Positions 14,957-25,702 of a DNA stretch of 25,702 nt are shown one piece after another (position 1 is the stretch's first letter; the number at the start of each line of letters is the position of its first letter). The notes under the pieces are model-generated. The model saw only the letters and a program-made list of their open reading frames with translations. It was not told the DNA's origin and made no database searches. The position numbers and the translations under genes were made by a program. The DNA is from a virus, in the IMG/VR virus record IMGVR_UViG_3300006875_000144, positions 1 to 25,702 of that record; one strand, 5' to 3'.

Positions 14957-15414
14957 AATGGTTAGCCCGTCCCTTTATTGCAATCAAAGAAATCTGGTAT
15001 GAACTGCGCAATTGGCGCTACGTCAAGCAGATTATTCGTGAACATCGCAACACCGCTGACTGGGAACAGTTTAACTTAAGAGCTGATTGGGTAGGGCGCA
15101 TTTATACAGTGATGAATCCACAGTTGCCTTCGGACAAAGGTGATACATCTGAAGTGCTAAAGCTTAAGTATGCCGAGCGCATTAAGCCGATGAACTTGTA
15201 CCTGGATAAATTAGGCCTGGGACAATACGTCACAGTGGCATACGAAGAAATTGAAGGGTCAGACTCTCTACTGGTAGTATACGTTCCTATCTTTGAAACG
15301 CTTACTACGTGGAAAGTTTTCTGGTTCATCGTATTCTGGCTGGTATTTTTTCTTACAAAACTTGACACTTATACGTACCAAGGGCTCTCTTGGTTGTGGA
15401 ACTTAATCTTTTGA
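14953..15414 (+). CDS. Single-pass membrane protein coupled to the sigma factor
   Basis: The protein has 153 residues. The ATG overlaps the sigma stop (ATGA), so the two should be made together. The N-terminal 115 residues are soluble-looking and basic at first (KWLARPFIAIKEIWYELRNW), then mixed (WVGRIYTVMNPQLPSDKGD, LGLGQYVTVAYEEIEGSDSLLVVYVPIFE). One strongly hydrophobic segment at about 118-135 (TWKVFWFIVFWLVFFLTKL) is followed by a short aromatic tail. In bacteria the gene coupled to an ECF sigma is often a membrane-anchored anti-sigma factor. This one lacks any anti-sigma motif I can name (no HxxxCxxC), so that role is only positional inference. It could equally be an unrelated phage membrane protein. 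Confidence 0.82.
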   Translation: MKWLARPFIAIKEIWYELRNWRYVKQIIREHRNTADWEQFNLRADWVGRIYTVMNPQLPSDKGDTSEVLKLKYAERIKPMNLYLDKLGLGQYVTVAYEEIEGSDSLLVVYVPIFETLTTWKVFWFIVFWLVFFLTKLDTYTYQGLSWLWNLIF

Positions 15415-15420
15415 TGTGAA

Positions 15421-15426
15421 TATATA
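15421..15426 (+). promoter_or_regulatory. TATATA box upstream of the 193-residue coiled-coil gene
   Basis: GAATATATAAAGAG lies 4 bases after the membrane protein stop and 19 bases before the ATG at 15446. GAACTT occurs at 15399-15404 but with a 16-base gap instead of 14. The leader AAACAAAAAAAC matches that of the gp26-like gene. Confidence 0.6.
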
Positions 15427-15445
15427 AAGAGTAAACAAAAAAACT

Positions 15446-16027
15446 ATGGAAAAACAAGAAAGCACAATTGAAATTGTCTCTAAAAAAGAGCAGATTGTAG
15501 AGTTGAACAAGAAGCGTCAACAAATGGTAGAATTCCTTGACCGTAAAATCGAGAACAAGGAAAAAGCGTTAGAAGGAAAACGCTATGTGGTAGAAGGAAA
15601 AGAAAGTATTGGCGAAAAACTTATCACCTTTTTGAAGGATGATGCTCAGTGGAAATTCACAGAGGCTTTAGGTATTGTAGAATCTCTAAAGCAGGTAGAG
15701 GAGGCAGTAAAATCTGTAAAGACTAAAAAGACGTCTGAGCTTTTACTACCATCTTTAGCTCTTGAGGCCGTGTATTACTTTCTAACTAAGGTTGAAGGTA
15801 CTGGAACTCTTAACGCTGAAGCTTTTATCGCACTGCTAAAACCAGTATCTGATGCATTAGGCCGTTCAAAACAAGAACGTCAGGAAATTGACCAACTTGT
15901 TCGTGACCGTGGAACTCTTGAATCTGCTATTGACTCTGGCGTGGACATTGAAAATGAAGACGATATCCTAAAAGAGATACAGGCTGAGATGGAATTTGAA
16001 ATGCAATCTGAGACTGCAAAAAACTAA
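15446..16027 (+). CDS. Coiled-coil protein, unknown function
   Basis: The protein has 193 residues and is not recognised. The N-terminal 60 residues are a highly charged helix (EQIVELNKKRQQMVEFLDRKIENKEKALEG, split) predicted to form a coiled coil. The middle section has FLKDDAQWKFTEALGIVESLKQVEEAV and a more hydrophobic ELLLPSLALEAVYYFLTKVEG (about 105-125). The C-terminal 45 residues are acidic (DIENEDDILKEIQAEMEFEM). It looks soluble and helical. It is the first gene of a cluster with the two membrane proteins that follow (6-base and 1-base gaps), so it may act with them at the membrane. The start is supported by the TATATA box and an A-rich leader shared with the gp26-like gene. Confidence 0.82.
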   Translation: MEKQESTIEIVSKKEQIVELNKKRQQMVEFLDRKIENKEKALEGKRYVVEGKESIGEKLITFLKDDAQWKFTEALGIVESLKQVEEAVKSVKTKKTSELLLPSLALEAVYYFLTKVEGTGTLNAEAFIALLKPVSDALGRSKQERQEIDQLVRDRGTLESAIDSGVDIENEDDILKEIQAEMEFEMQSETAKN

Positions 16028-16033
16028 AAACCA

Positions 16034-16324
16034 ATGAATAAGTTTAACGACTTCATAAATAAGCACTTCACCAAGATAGCCTTGGTGATGTTGCTTCTTG
16101 TGTTCTTCAACACGTGCGGAAACCCTAACGTGGGAACTAACAAACGTATCGATGCATTAACTAAAGAGGTGGATTCTCTTAAGAATGATGTGGCCACTCG
16201 CAAAGATTTGCAAATAGAGGGTCTAAAGGCAGAGAAGCGTATGATACAGTCTACTGACCGTAAGATGCTAGACGTGCAAAGGCAAACTGCTATTGATGCG
16301 GAGCTGAAAAAATTAGAAAAGTAA
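16034..16324 (+). CDS. Membrane-anchored coiled-coil protein (lipoprotein or spanin-like)
   Basis: The protein has 96 residues. The N-terminus carries a basic stretch (NKHFTK), a hydrophobic segment IALVMLLLVFFNT (about 15-27) and a Cys at 28. The rest is a charged helix (RIDALTKEVDSLKNDVATRK to LKKLEK) predicted as a coiled coil. The topology (N-terminal anchor, periplasmic coiled coil) is that of an inner-membrane spanin. If the Cys is lipidated (FNTC, a poor lipobox) it would be a lipoprotein. No lysis genes are visible nearby, so either label is tentative. It lies 6 bases after the coiled-coil gene and 1 base before the next membrane protein gene. Confidence 0.78.
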   Translation: MNKFNDFINKHFTKIALVMLLLVFFNTCGNPNVGTNKRIDALTKEVDSLKNDVATRKDLQIEGLKAEKRMIQSTDRKMLDVQRQTAIDAELKKLEK

Positions 16325-16325
16325 A

Positions 16326-17129
16326 ATGAATCAAAAGAGGCTAAAATACTTCATCATTGGTACATTCGTCTCGCTTTATGCAATAGTTAGCGTTATTTCA
16401 ACTATACACGTGATAGACTTTTTTCGTCTATCCAACCCTGATTGGTTAGCAGTATCACTAGCCATTGCCTTTGAAATTGGAGCAGCCGCATCCCTGGCTT
16501 CTCTAATCGCCTTAAAGAAGATGAACAAAACTCTTGTATGGGCTCTCTTTATTACACTAACTGGAATGCAGATGATGGGTAATACATACTACGCGTACAC
16601 AAACCTGGAAGACTATCAAAGTTGGGTAGAACTTTTTGGTCTGGTAGACGCTGAACCTATTACACAAAAAAGAATACTTTCACTTGTAAGTGGAGCGGTT
16701 CTTCCGTTAGTTGCTTTAGGATTTATCAAATCCCTGGTTGATTACATTAAGCCAGAAGAGGATGCTGCGGCAACTATAGAGGAAACTCCTAAAGATTGGA
16801 ACGAGGATGCCAAGAGAGTATGGAAGCACGTACAAAAAATGCGCGACGAAGGAGTTTATCCTGAAGCAACAGCTGAAGAAATTGCAGACGAACCAACGGC
16901 ATTAGCAAATTCAAAGTACCGTGAAGAGTACGCCGAGGATGACTATGAAGACTACGCCGAAGGGGAACTATATACCGAGGATCAAAAAAGACAAGTCCTT
17001 ACTGATGTAGAGGAAGCTCGCACTGAACTTACCGAGGATGACATCGAAAAGTACAAAGAAAAATCCAGAATAGAACCCAAGAACGATGGAGGTTCAAGCA
17101 ATCCGCAAATAGTTCCAGGCGTTAACTAA
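16326..17129 (+). CDS. Four-helix membrane protein with long acidic tail
   Basis: The protein has 267 residues. Four hydrophobic segments are visible at about 8-30 (YFIIGTFVSLYAIVSVIST), 41-62 (LAVSLAIAFEIGAAASLASL), 68-88 (TLVWALFITLTGMQMMG) and 118-137 (ILSLVSGAVLPLVALGF). A soluble tail of about 125 residues follows, extremely rich in Glu/Asp/Tyr (EEYAEDDYEDYAEGELYTED). By the positive-inside rule both ends are probably cytoplasmic. It starts 1 base after the preceding stop, so it is in one operon with the two upstream coiled-coil genes. I recognise no family. A role at the host inner membrane (lysis control, superinfection exclusion, replication tethering) is possible but unproven. Confidence 0.85.
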   Translation: MNQKRLKYFIIGTFVSLYAIVSVISTIHVIDFFRLSNPDWLAVSLAIAFEIGAAASLASLIALKKMNKTLVWALFITLTGMQMMGNTYYAYTNLEDYQSWVELFGLVDAEPITQKRILSLVSGAVLPLVALGFIKSLVDYIKPEEDAAATIEETPKDWNEDAKRVWKHVQKMRDEGVYPEATAEEIADEPTALANSKYREEYAEDDYEDYAEGELYTEDQKRQVLTDVEEARTELTEDDIEKYKEKSRIEPKNDGGSSNPQIVPGVN

Positions 17130-17146
17130 AAGAACACTCACGTGAA

Positions 17147-18292
17147 ATGTCAATTAAACCACCTATTAAATGTCCACCTGATTACAGCATTCTTGCCTTT
17201 AGGCTAACTGAGTGCAAAAAGGCAGGTATTGTCAAAGGCATTACTACGCAACTTGCGGTAGACTTGCAGGAACTTTTTGTTCCAGTAGCTAACTACGAGG
17301 AGAGGTCAATGACCCTCAAAGCAGGCGAAACCAAACGCATTGACGTTTCATCTTTAGGAGTTTCTTGGCCCCTTAATGAGGAATACCAGTTTGTGGCAAA
17401 CGCAAACTTTTGTGGCTTAGGAACACAACATACTTACGCTTTGTATGACGCTTCAAATGTTCTTATTGAAGCTATCACTATTAATGTAAACCCTGCGTAC
17501 CCTACTTTCAAAAAAGCTTTAGAATTTGCCATTGCCAACTCTGCGCAAATCAAAGACTTAATGATTATTAGTGCAGCATCTTTTGATGGACCTACTGGTA
17601 CAATAACAGCCAAGGCTCGCACTAAAGGCGTAAAATACAGACACGAGTTCTCCTTTGACTTAAACGGATTTGGAGGCTACTGGCCTTTCCCTTACAAGCA
17701 TCCAGGCAACCTGGTAACTCCATATCAAAAATACGATAGGCCAAGAGTAAAACTCATGATGATCTATCCTGATTATTACAAGACTACAGTGTACAATAAC
17801 TGTGGTTGTATAGATTCTTCAGGGGATATGAAGTCCAACAAAAAGTGGATTGAATACGCGTACGACGACCAATACTACATGGTCAATAACCCACAAACGC
17901 CTATTACCGGTACCGCAGTTCTTAACGTCTCTCCATTTGGTAGCCAATTTACTTGGGATGCAAGCAGTGTTGACCATTTAGGCTACCATTTTAAAGAAGG
18001 TGATTTGTTATCCGCAAGTGGTAACCCCTTACTGCGTGGATTTATCACAAACATAGAAGGATATCTTATAGAACTTGATACTCCAGTAGGAGACCTACCA
18101 CTACCTACGCCATCTCAAAGTCTTTCTCACGTGTACTCCCCTGACAATGTTAAGTGGAGAAAGATGGGAGACTTTCACCTACATACAACTGCACAGGATG
18201 TTCTTGACCAAGACTATCTGTACATTGAAACTTTATGGCTACGCAATCCACATCAGTACGACCTGCCAATTAAAATTATGGTAGCTAGCTAA
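17147..18292 (+). CDS. Probable virion structural protein (tail/baseplate appendage)
   Basis: The protein has 381 residues and I recognise no family by name. It is beta-rich with many aromatic and Gly residues. Visible elements are an N-terminal PPIKCPPDYSILAFRLTECKKAG with two Cys, a central YPFTFK-like stretch (GFGGYWPFPYKHPG near 180), a Cys pair NNCGC (about 222-226), and a C-terminal HFKEGDLLSASGNPLLRGFI segment followed by strands. There is no signal peptide. It starts 17 bases after the membrane protein and its stop overlaps the next gene (TAATG). That next gene overlaps the collagen-like fibre gene (ATGA), so all three are co-translated. By context it may connect the fibre to the tail or baseplate. 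Confidence 0.8.
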   Translation: MSIKPPIKCPPDYSILAFRLTECKKAGIVKGITTQLAVDLQELFVPVANYEERSMTLKAGETKRIDVSSLGVSWPLNEEYQFVANANFCGLGTQHTYALYDASNVLIEAITINVNPAYPTFKKALEFAIANSAQIKDLMIISAASFDGPTGTITAKARTKGVKYRHEFSFDLNGFGGYWPFPYKHPGNLVTPYQKYDRPRVKLMMIYPDYYKTTVYNNCGCIDSSGDMKSNKKWIEYAYDDQYYMVNNPQTPITGTAVLNVSPFGSQFTWDASSVDHLGYHFKEGDLLSASGNPLLRGFITNIEGYLIELDTPVGDLPLPTPSQSLSHVYSPDNVKWRKMGDFHLHTTAQDVLDQDYLYIETLWLRNPHQYDLPIKIMVAS

Positions 18293-18783
18293 TGTATACT
18301 AAAACACAGATTGATGAAGGTGTTGCTCTTGCAGGCGGTGCTTACCGTGTGCAGTGGGGCGAGTATGGTGAGTCATACTATAAAAACCCTACGCCGCCAG
18401 ACATCTACTATGAGTACCTCTACGTGCTAGACTGGCAAACTCCAGAGAGTGTTATCAAAGTACAAGTTGACCAACTTGTAGATTTTATGCGCGATGGGGA
18501 GTATCTAGAAAAAGCTTTCAGCGTACTCGAAGAAGCTTTCGGCGCTGTGATAAGTACAATACCAATAGTCCCTGATGGAGAAACCACAGCAGAAGACTGG
18601 GCGCTGGTTTGCGTTGGCGGATTTACTGGAATAGCACCAACACTAAGCGAGGCTAAATGGCAGGCAGTTGGACTATGGGGACTTGAAAACCTGTATGAGG
18701 ATGCAACTCAAGGCTATCTGAAAATAGGCACCAATGAAGGAGCAGTCTTCATGATAGATGAAAATACATACTTGACGCTATGA
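18292..18783 (+). CDS. Unknown protein between structural protein and collagen-like fibre
   Basis: The protein has 163 residues and is not recognised. It is acidic and aromatic, opening [20 protein letters not shown] and then [21 protein letters not shown] helix with [20 protein letters not shown] precedes a C-terminal part with Trp-rich helices ([19 protein letters not shown]) and a beta end ([14 protein letters not shown]). Both ends overlap neighbours: TAATG with the structural gene upstream and ATGA with the fibre gene downstream, so expression is tightly linked to both. Likely roles are fibre connector or assembly protein. This is inference from position only. Confidence 0.8.
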   Translation: MYTKTQIDEGVALAGGAYRVQWGEYGESYYKNPTPPDIYYEYLYVLDWQTPESVIKVQVDQLVDFMRDGEYLEKAFSVLEEAFGAVISTIPIVPDGETTAEDWALVCVGGFTGIAPTLSEAKWQAVGLWGLENLYEDATQGYLKIGTNEGAVFMIDENTYLTL

Positions 18784-19970
18784 CCGGACCTTTTGTAAAT
18801 AAGACTATATATGACCTGCCTGAGATATTTACACTAGGGACGGGCAATTTTATACTTGTAGGAGGAGTTACTGGCGAGAAACTTGCCAGAATTTCGCAAG
18901 AATACTTTGGGCTTACTGGAGCAACTGGAGCAACCGGTGCTGTAGGAGCAACTGGAGCAACTGGAGCAACTGGAGCAACTGGCCCACAAGGCGTACCTGG
19001 TAGTTCTAGCTCCTTTTTTAACTACAAGGCAAATACAACAGTAAATACAGGCGACCCTGGAAGAGGGTTTATCTCATGGAATAACCCTACACAGATTAGC
19101 TCAACTATCATTACCGTCAATATGATAGCATCTAATGGGATTGACATTGATTTGTTTCTTGCAAACATAGCAAGCGGCAATACAATCTATATACAAGATG
19201 CCGCGATTTCAAACTACTATCAAGAGTGGATAGTTAATGGTGCGCCTATACAATATGGAACAAGCCCTGATTTTTACTGGGAGATTCCTGTAACTTATGT
19301 AAGTGGAGGCTACTCTTTCTCGGCTGATGAAGACATTATTTTTGTTCCAATTACTACTGGTCCTCAGGGTCCTCAAGGCGATACGGGAGCTACTGGTCCT
19401 CAAGGCGATACGGGAGCTACTGGTCCTCAGGGTCCTCAAGGCGATACGGGAGCTACTGGTCCTCAAGGCGATACGGGAGCTACTGGTCCTCAGGGTCCTC
19501 AAGGCGATACTGGTACTACAGGGCAAACCGTTGACACAGTTCTTGGCTCCGGGACGCTAAGCATAACAACTACAGATACCACATACACTACTATAACAGG
19601 TCTAACACAAACTTTATCTTTCTCAGGAAGTTCGTATCAAGTAATACATGCTTCGTTAGGGCTATCGTTAGCAACATCAGCAACCACTAATGCTGTAATA
19701 GCTAACGTAGGAATTTTTGTTGATGGCATTATAGCAGAAGGTGGATATCGAACAGTTGTAGTCGGGCCAGGCATATCAGGTATCGCTTCCGGTAATCAAA
19801 CGCAAGTAAATTGCAATTTACAGCATTCTGTGCAGTTATCACCAGGCTCGCACACAATCGATGTTCGTGTACAATACGTGAATCGTATAGGAACATCATC
19901 ATTAAACGTCAGCTCTGGCAATGGTGGCACAAGAAGAGGCGTTCTTAGCGTCATAACACTAAATACATAG
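18780..19970 (+). CDS. Collagen-like tail fibre protein
   Basis: The protein has 396 residues and is presumably a trimeric host-binding fibre. The head domain (about 1-43) has [20 protein letters not shown] and [10 protein letters not shown]. Next come a first Gly-X-Y block (18909-19001, mostly GAT repeats), a globular insert (about 75-190) with strands such as [15 protein letters not shown] and [16 protein letters not shown], and a second Gly-X-Y block (19359-19530, [12 protein letters not shown]). The C-terminal ~150-residue beta domain has [28 protein letters not shown] and [19 protein letters not shown], which resembles jelly-roll heads that trimerise collagen-like proteins. The Gly-X-Thr repeats favour Thr, a possible glycosylation target. 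The second block contains a near-perfect 63-bp tandem repeat. Confidence 0.9.
   Translation: MTGPFVNKTIYDLPEIFTLGTGNFILVGGVTGEKLARISQEYFGLTGATGATGAVGATGATGATGATGPQGVPGSSSSFFNYKANTTVNTGDPGRGFISWNNPTQISSTIITVNMIASNGIDIDLFLANIASGNTIYIQDAAISNYYQEWIVNGAPIQYGTSPDFYWEIPVTYVSGGYSFSADEDIIFVPITTGPQGPQGDTGATGPQGDTGATGPQGPQGDTGATGPQGDTGATGPQGPQGDTGTTGQTVDTVLGSGTLSITTTDTTYTTITGLTQTLSFSGSSYQVIHASLGLSLATSATTNAVIANVGIFVDGIIAEGGYRTVVVGPGISGIASGNQTQVNCNLQHSVQLSPGSHTIDVRVQYVNRIGTSSLNVSSGNGGTRRGVLSVITLNT
19359..19510 (+). repeat. 63-bp perfect tandem repeat in collagen-like fibre gene
   Basis: Two identical 63-base units (19359-19421 and 19422-19484) and the first 26 bases of a third (19485-19510). Each unit encodes 21 residues: [12 protein letters not shown] plus GPQGDTGAT. 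The synonymous codons do not differ between copies, unlike the older repeats in the tape measure, so the expansion is recent or being homogenised. The length is a multiple of 9, so copy changes keep frame and collagen phase. Confidence 0.95.
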
Positions 19971-19977
19971 AAGCCTT

Positions 19978-20298
19978 ATGAATCAATGGTATTACCTGTC
20001 TCTAGAATTACAGAGAAATTCGCAAAGAAATTCCTACGAAATTTCGAATGAATCCGTCTTACAACTAAGCCCATCTCTTTTACAAAACAGGCTGCTGGAA
20101 GTGTATCAATCTTCTTATGATGATACATTACAAGATGGTACTTCATTTGATGTGTGGGATACGATAAAAATGTCTTTGCTATTAATTGATGGCTCAGAGT
20201 TCTCTTCCACCGAAATGTCACGCTCTAACTTTGATTTAGAATCAACAAGCACTTCTATCGAAGAAGTTTTGTACTCTATGTACCAAACTCTTGTATAG
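19978..20298 (+). CDS. Small acidic protein after the fibre gene, unknown
   Basis: The protein has 106 residues and is not recognised. It starts 7 bases after the fibre stop. It is Ser/Leu/Glu-rich, with MNQWYYLSLELQRNSQRNSY, LSPSLLQNRLLEVYQSSYDD and a C-terminal STSIEEVLYSMYQTLV helix; it has no Cys and no membrane segment. Its position directly behind a fibre gene would suit a fibre assembly chaperone, as T4 gp38 or gp57A follow or assist fibre genes, but nothing in the sequence shows this. ORFs on the opposite strand here (19976-20369) are treated as shadows, since all neighbours are on + and the TATATA box lies in the gap. Confidence 0.7.
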   Translation: MNQWYYLSLELQRNSQRNSYEISNESVLQLSPSLLQNRLLEVYQSSYDDTLQDGTSFDVWDTIKMSLLLIDGSEFSSTEMSRSNFDLESTSTSIEEVLYSMYQTLV

Positions 20299-20315
20299 CA
20301 ACAATGTACACTGTT

Positions 20316-20323
20316 GATATATA
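20316..20323 (+). promoter_or_regulatory. ATATATA box upstream of the 179-residue protein gene
   Basis: TTGATATATAGAAAA ends 17 bases before the ATG at 20341. It lies inside the first codons of a longer TTG-start reading frame (from 20314), which supports choosing the downstream ATG. No GAACTT is present at the 14-base spacing. Confidence 0.6.
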
Positions 20324-20340
20324 GAAAAAATCCAATAAAG

Positions 20341-20880
20341 ATGTCTTTTACAATAAACAGAGTATACAAATTACGAGCAGGCGTTAATTACAACCCAAAC
20401 ACTAACACAGTTTTACGTTTTCGTGGCACGGTAACATCCGGTGCAACTGATATAACCGTGATTAACGGTCCTGTATTTAACGCAATTACTAGCATTTCCG
20501 GTGCTGGAGGAACACCTACTGTGATAGGCACTGGCTTTAAGGACCCTGTAACAGGTTCTCCAAGAATCCCTGTAGGGTCAGCTGCACCTCTAGTAACTAC
20601 TGGAGCTATAACATCTACTGAAAGCGGTACTTTTGAGTTTATGCTTTTTGACGGAGACCGTCCTTCTTACTCGGACTCACCTATAATAGGGTTCCATGTT
20701 CAATCAACGCCAACTGCGCCCTTTGTGTTTACTACTTTGCAGGGCGATACCGTCAAACTGCCAATAACCTCCATGATAGCAGGCGCCGTGTACTATTACG
20801 CGATTGCAGAAGTTATCAGCATGGGAGCGCCTGGAGAATTACTAGGTTTAGCACCTGCAATCAAGCCCAACATCGTCTAA
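20341..20880 (+). CDS. Probable beta-rich virion protein
   Basis: The protein has 179 residues from the ATG at 20341; a TTG start at 20314 is rejected because it lies within the TATATA box. The composition is Thr/Gly/Pro/Val-rich and strand-like (LRFRGTVTSGATDITVINGP, GTFEFMLFDGDRPSYSDSPI, GFHVQSTPTAPFVFTTLQGD), ending in a small hydrophobic stretch (MIAGAVYYYAIAEVISMG) that reads as buried strands rather than a membrane helix. There is no signal peptide. It has its own TATATA box and lies among fibre genes, so a fibre, decoration or adhesin-tip role is likely. No named family is recognised. Confidence 0.8.
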   Translation: MSFTINRVYKLRAGVNYNPNTNTVLRFRGTVTSGATDITVINGPVFNAITSISGAGGTPTVIGTGFKDPVTGSPRIPVGSAAPLVTTGAITSTESGTFEFMLFDGDRPSYSDSPIIGFHVQSTPTAPFVFTTLQGDTVKLPITSMIAGAVYYYAIAEVISMGAPGELLGLAPAIKPNIV

Positions 20881-20905
20881 GAGTATTACTTGGGTTTCCC
20901 CTTTT

Positions 20906-20913
20906 GATATATA
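20906..20913 (+). promoter_or_regulatory. ATATATA box upstream of UVR-motif protein and giant fibre
   Basis: TTTTGATATATAAAGAAAA ends 20 bases before the ATG at 20934. It is a full match to the TATATAAAG form at 6228, 13928 and 15421. TTACTT occurs at 20886-20891 with a 16-base gap, resembling the GAACTT at 15399 in position. It would drive the 20934-25702 pair. Confidence 0.6.
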
Positions 20914-20933
20914 AAGAAAATAATTGCACAAGG

Positions 20934-21341
20934 ATGAATAGTGCAGACAAAGCAATTGAGAGCGTTTTACGCGCTATCGATTGGAGGAAGATTAAAAGCT
21001 ACCACAAAAAGCTTGGAATTCATTGGGAGTTTTCTTTTGATAAGGAAACTGTTCGTAGAGTTCCAACTGTAGCTGAGTTGAAAGATGAGCTTCGTAGCCT
21101 TCTTCTTCACGTAAGAAATGAAGGGTTAGGTTACATTTCATACGGAAACTGGATAGTCTTCTGGGAGAACGAAAGCTCTTTGGTTGGTGACATACGTGTT
21201 ATCTTTCGAGTGGCTGACTTTCACTTTGAAAGCACTTGCAGCGATGAGTCTATTGAGGACGAGTTGAAAAAAGCCATTGAGCAAGAAAACTACGAGTATG
21301 CTGCGATGCTACGTGATATGAAAAAAGACAGTAGATTATAG
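20934..21341 (+). CDS. Small protein with C-terminal UVR-like motif
   Basis: The protein has 135 residues from the ATG at 20934; the upstream TTG at 20904 lies in the TATATA box. The N-terminal domain (about 1-100) has SVLRAIDWRKIKSYHKKLGI and a beta part with GYISYGNWIVFWENE and GDIRVIFRVADFHFES. The C-terminus (about 110-132) reads ELKKAIEQENYEYAAMLRD, which fits the UVR motif (YE-x-AA-x-LRD) of UvrB, UvrC, Clp ATPases and McsA, a short protein-interaction helix pair. A DNA-repair role does not follow from this alone; a link to a host Uvr or Clp protein is possible. The stop is directly adjacent to the giant fibre ATG, so the two are co-translated. Confidence 0.82.
   Translation: MNSADKAIESVLRAIDWRKIKSYHKKLGIHWEFSFDKETVRRVPTVAELKDELRSLLLHVRNEGLGYISYGNWIVFWENESSLVGDIRVIFRVADFHFESTCSDESIEDELKKAIEQENYEYAAMLRDMKKDSRL

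Positions 21342-25702
<4,361 letters not shown>

Noticed and set aside
18806-18811. TATATA inside the fibre gene (also near 16970 and 19188)
   Set aside because: These are within genes, preceded by C rather than GA, and have no gene start downstream.
19359-19510. Direct repeats as a CRISPR array
   Set aside because: There are no unique spacers; the repeats are in-frame collagen codons in a fibre gene.
20299-20316. Weak hairpin CAACA...TGTTG after the 106-residue gene
   Set aside because: Only a 5-bp stem with no U tract; not supportable as a terminator.
20314-20343. TTG start for the 179-residue protein
   Set aside because: The TTG and the next codons are the TATATA box itself; the ATG at 20341 follows at a normal leader distance.
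20904-20936. TTG start for the UVR-motif protein
   Set aside because: It overlaps the TATATA box; the ATG at 20934 is preferred.

Overview
The window is one strand of densely packed virion genes from a large contractile-tailed (T4-like myovirus) phage. All 24 genes I can support lie on the + strand and most are separated by fewer than 60 bases. The order terminase large subunit, tail sheath, tail tube repeats T4 genes 17-18-19. It is followed by a T4 gp26-like baseplate/tail assembly protein and a very long tape measure protein. The base composition is AT-rich, leaders are AT-rich with few Shine-Dalgarno sequences, and there are no bacterial housekeeping genes. This fits a phage of a Bacteroidota host, but the host assignment is inference only.

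Layout. Positions 1-7543 hold packaging and tail genes: terL (open at the 5' edge), an oversized 1275-residue sheath, tube, gp26-like protein and a small overlapping-type partner. Positions 7620-12380 hold an 85-residue ORF and the 1488-residue tape measure, which share one frame and are separated by a single TAA. Positions 12403-13902 hold small proteins (coiled coil, hydrophobic) and a guanylate-kinase-like nucleotide kinase. Positions 13955-15414 hold a small acidic protein, a long nested inverted repeat, an ECF-type sigma factor and a translationally coupled membrane protein. Positions 15446-17129 hold a coiled-coil protein and two membrane-anchored proteins. Positions 17147-25702 hold virion surface and fibre genes: two unknown structural proteins, a collagen-like fibre, three small genes, and a giant modular collagen-like fibre that runs off the 3' edge (more than 1453 residues).

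Regulation. Ten copies of a (G)ATATATA box lie just upstream of transcription-unit starts, often right after a U-tailed hairpin. Three of them (6208, 13019, 13908) also carry GAACTT exactly 14 bases upstream of TATATA, and two of those share a 16-base block. This looks like a phage promoter family that does not match the bacteroidal TAnnTTTG -7 element. The window also encodes its own ECF-type sigma factor, overlapped ATGA-fashion by a single-pass membrane protein, the usual layout of a cellular sigma/anti-sigma pair. A phage sigma factor, its own promoter class, and possibly a membrane-tethered regulator is the most interesting hypothesis here; it is inference, not demonstrated.
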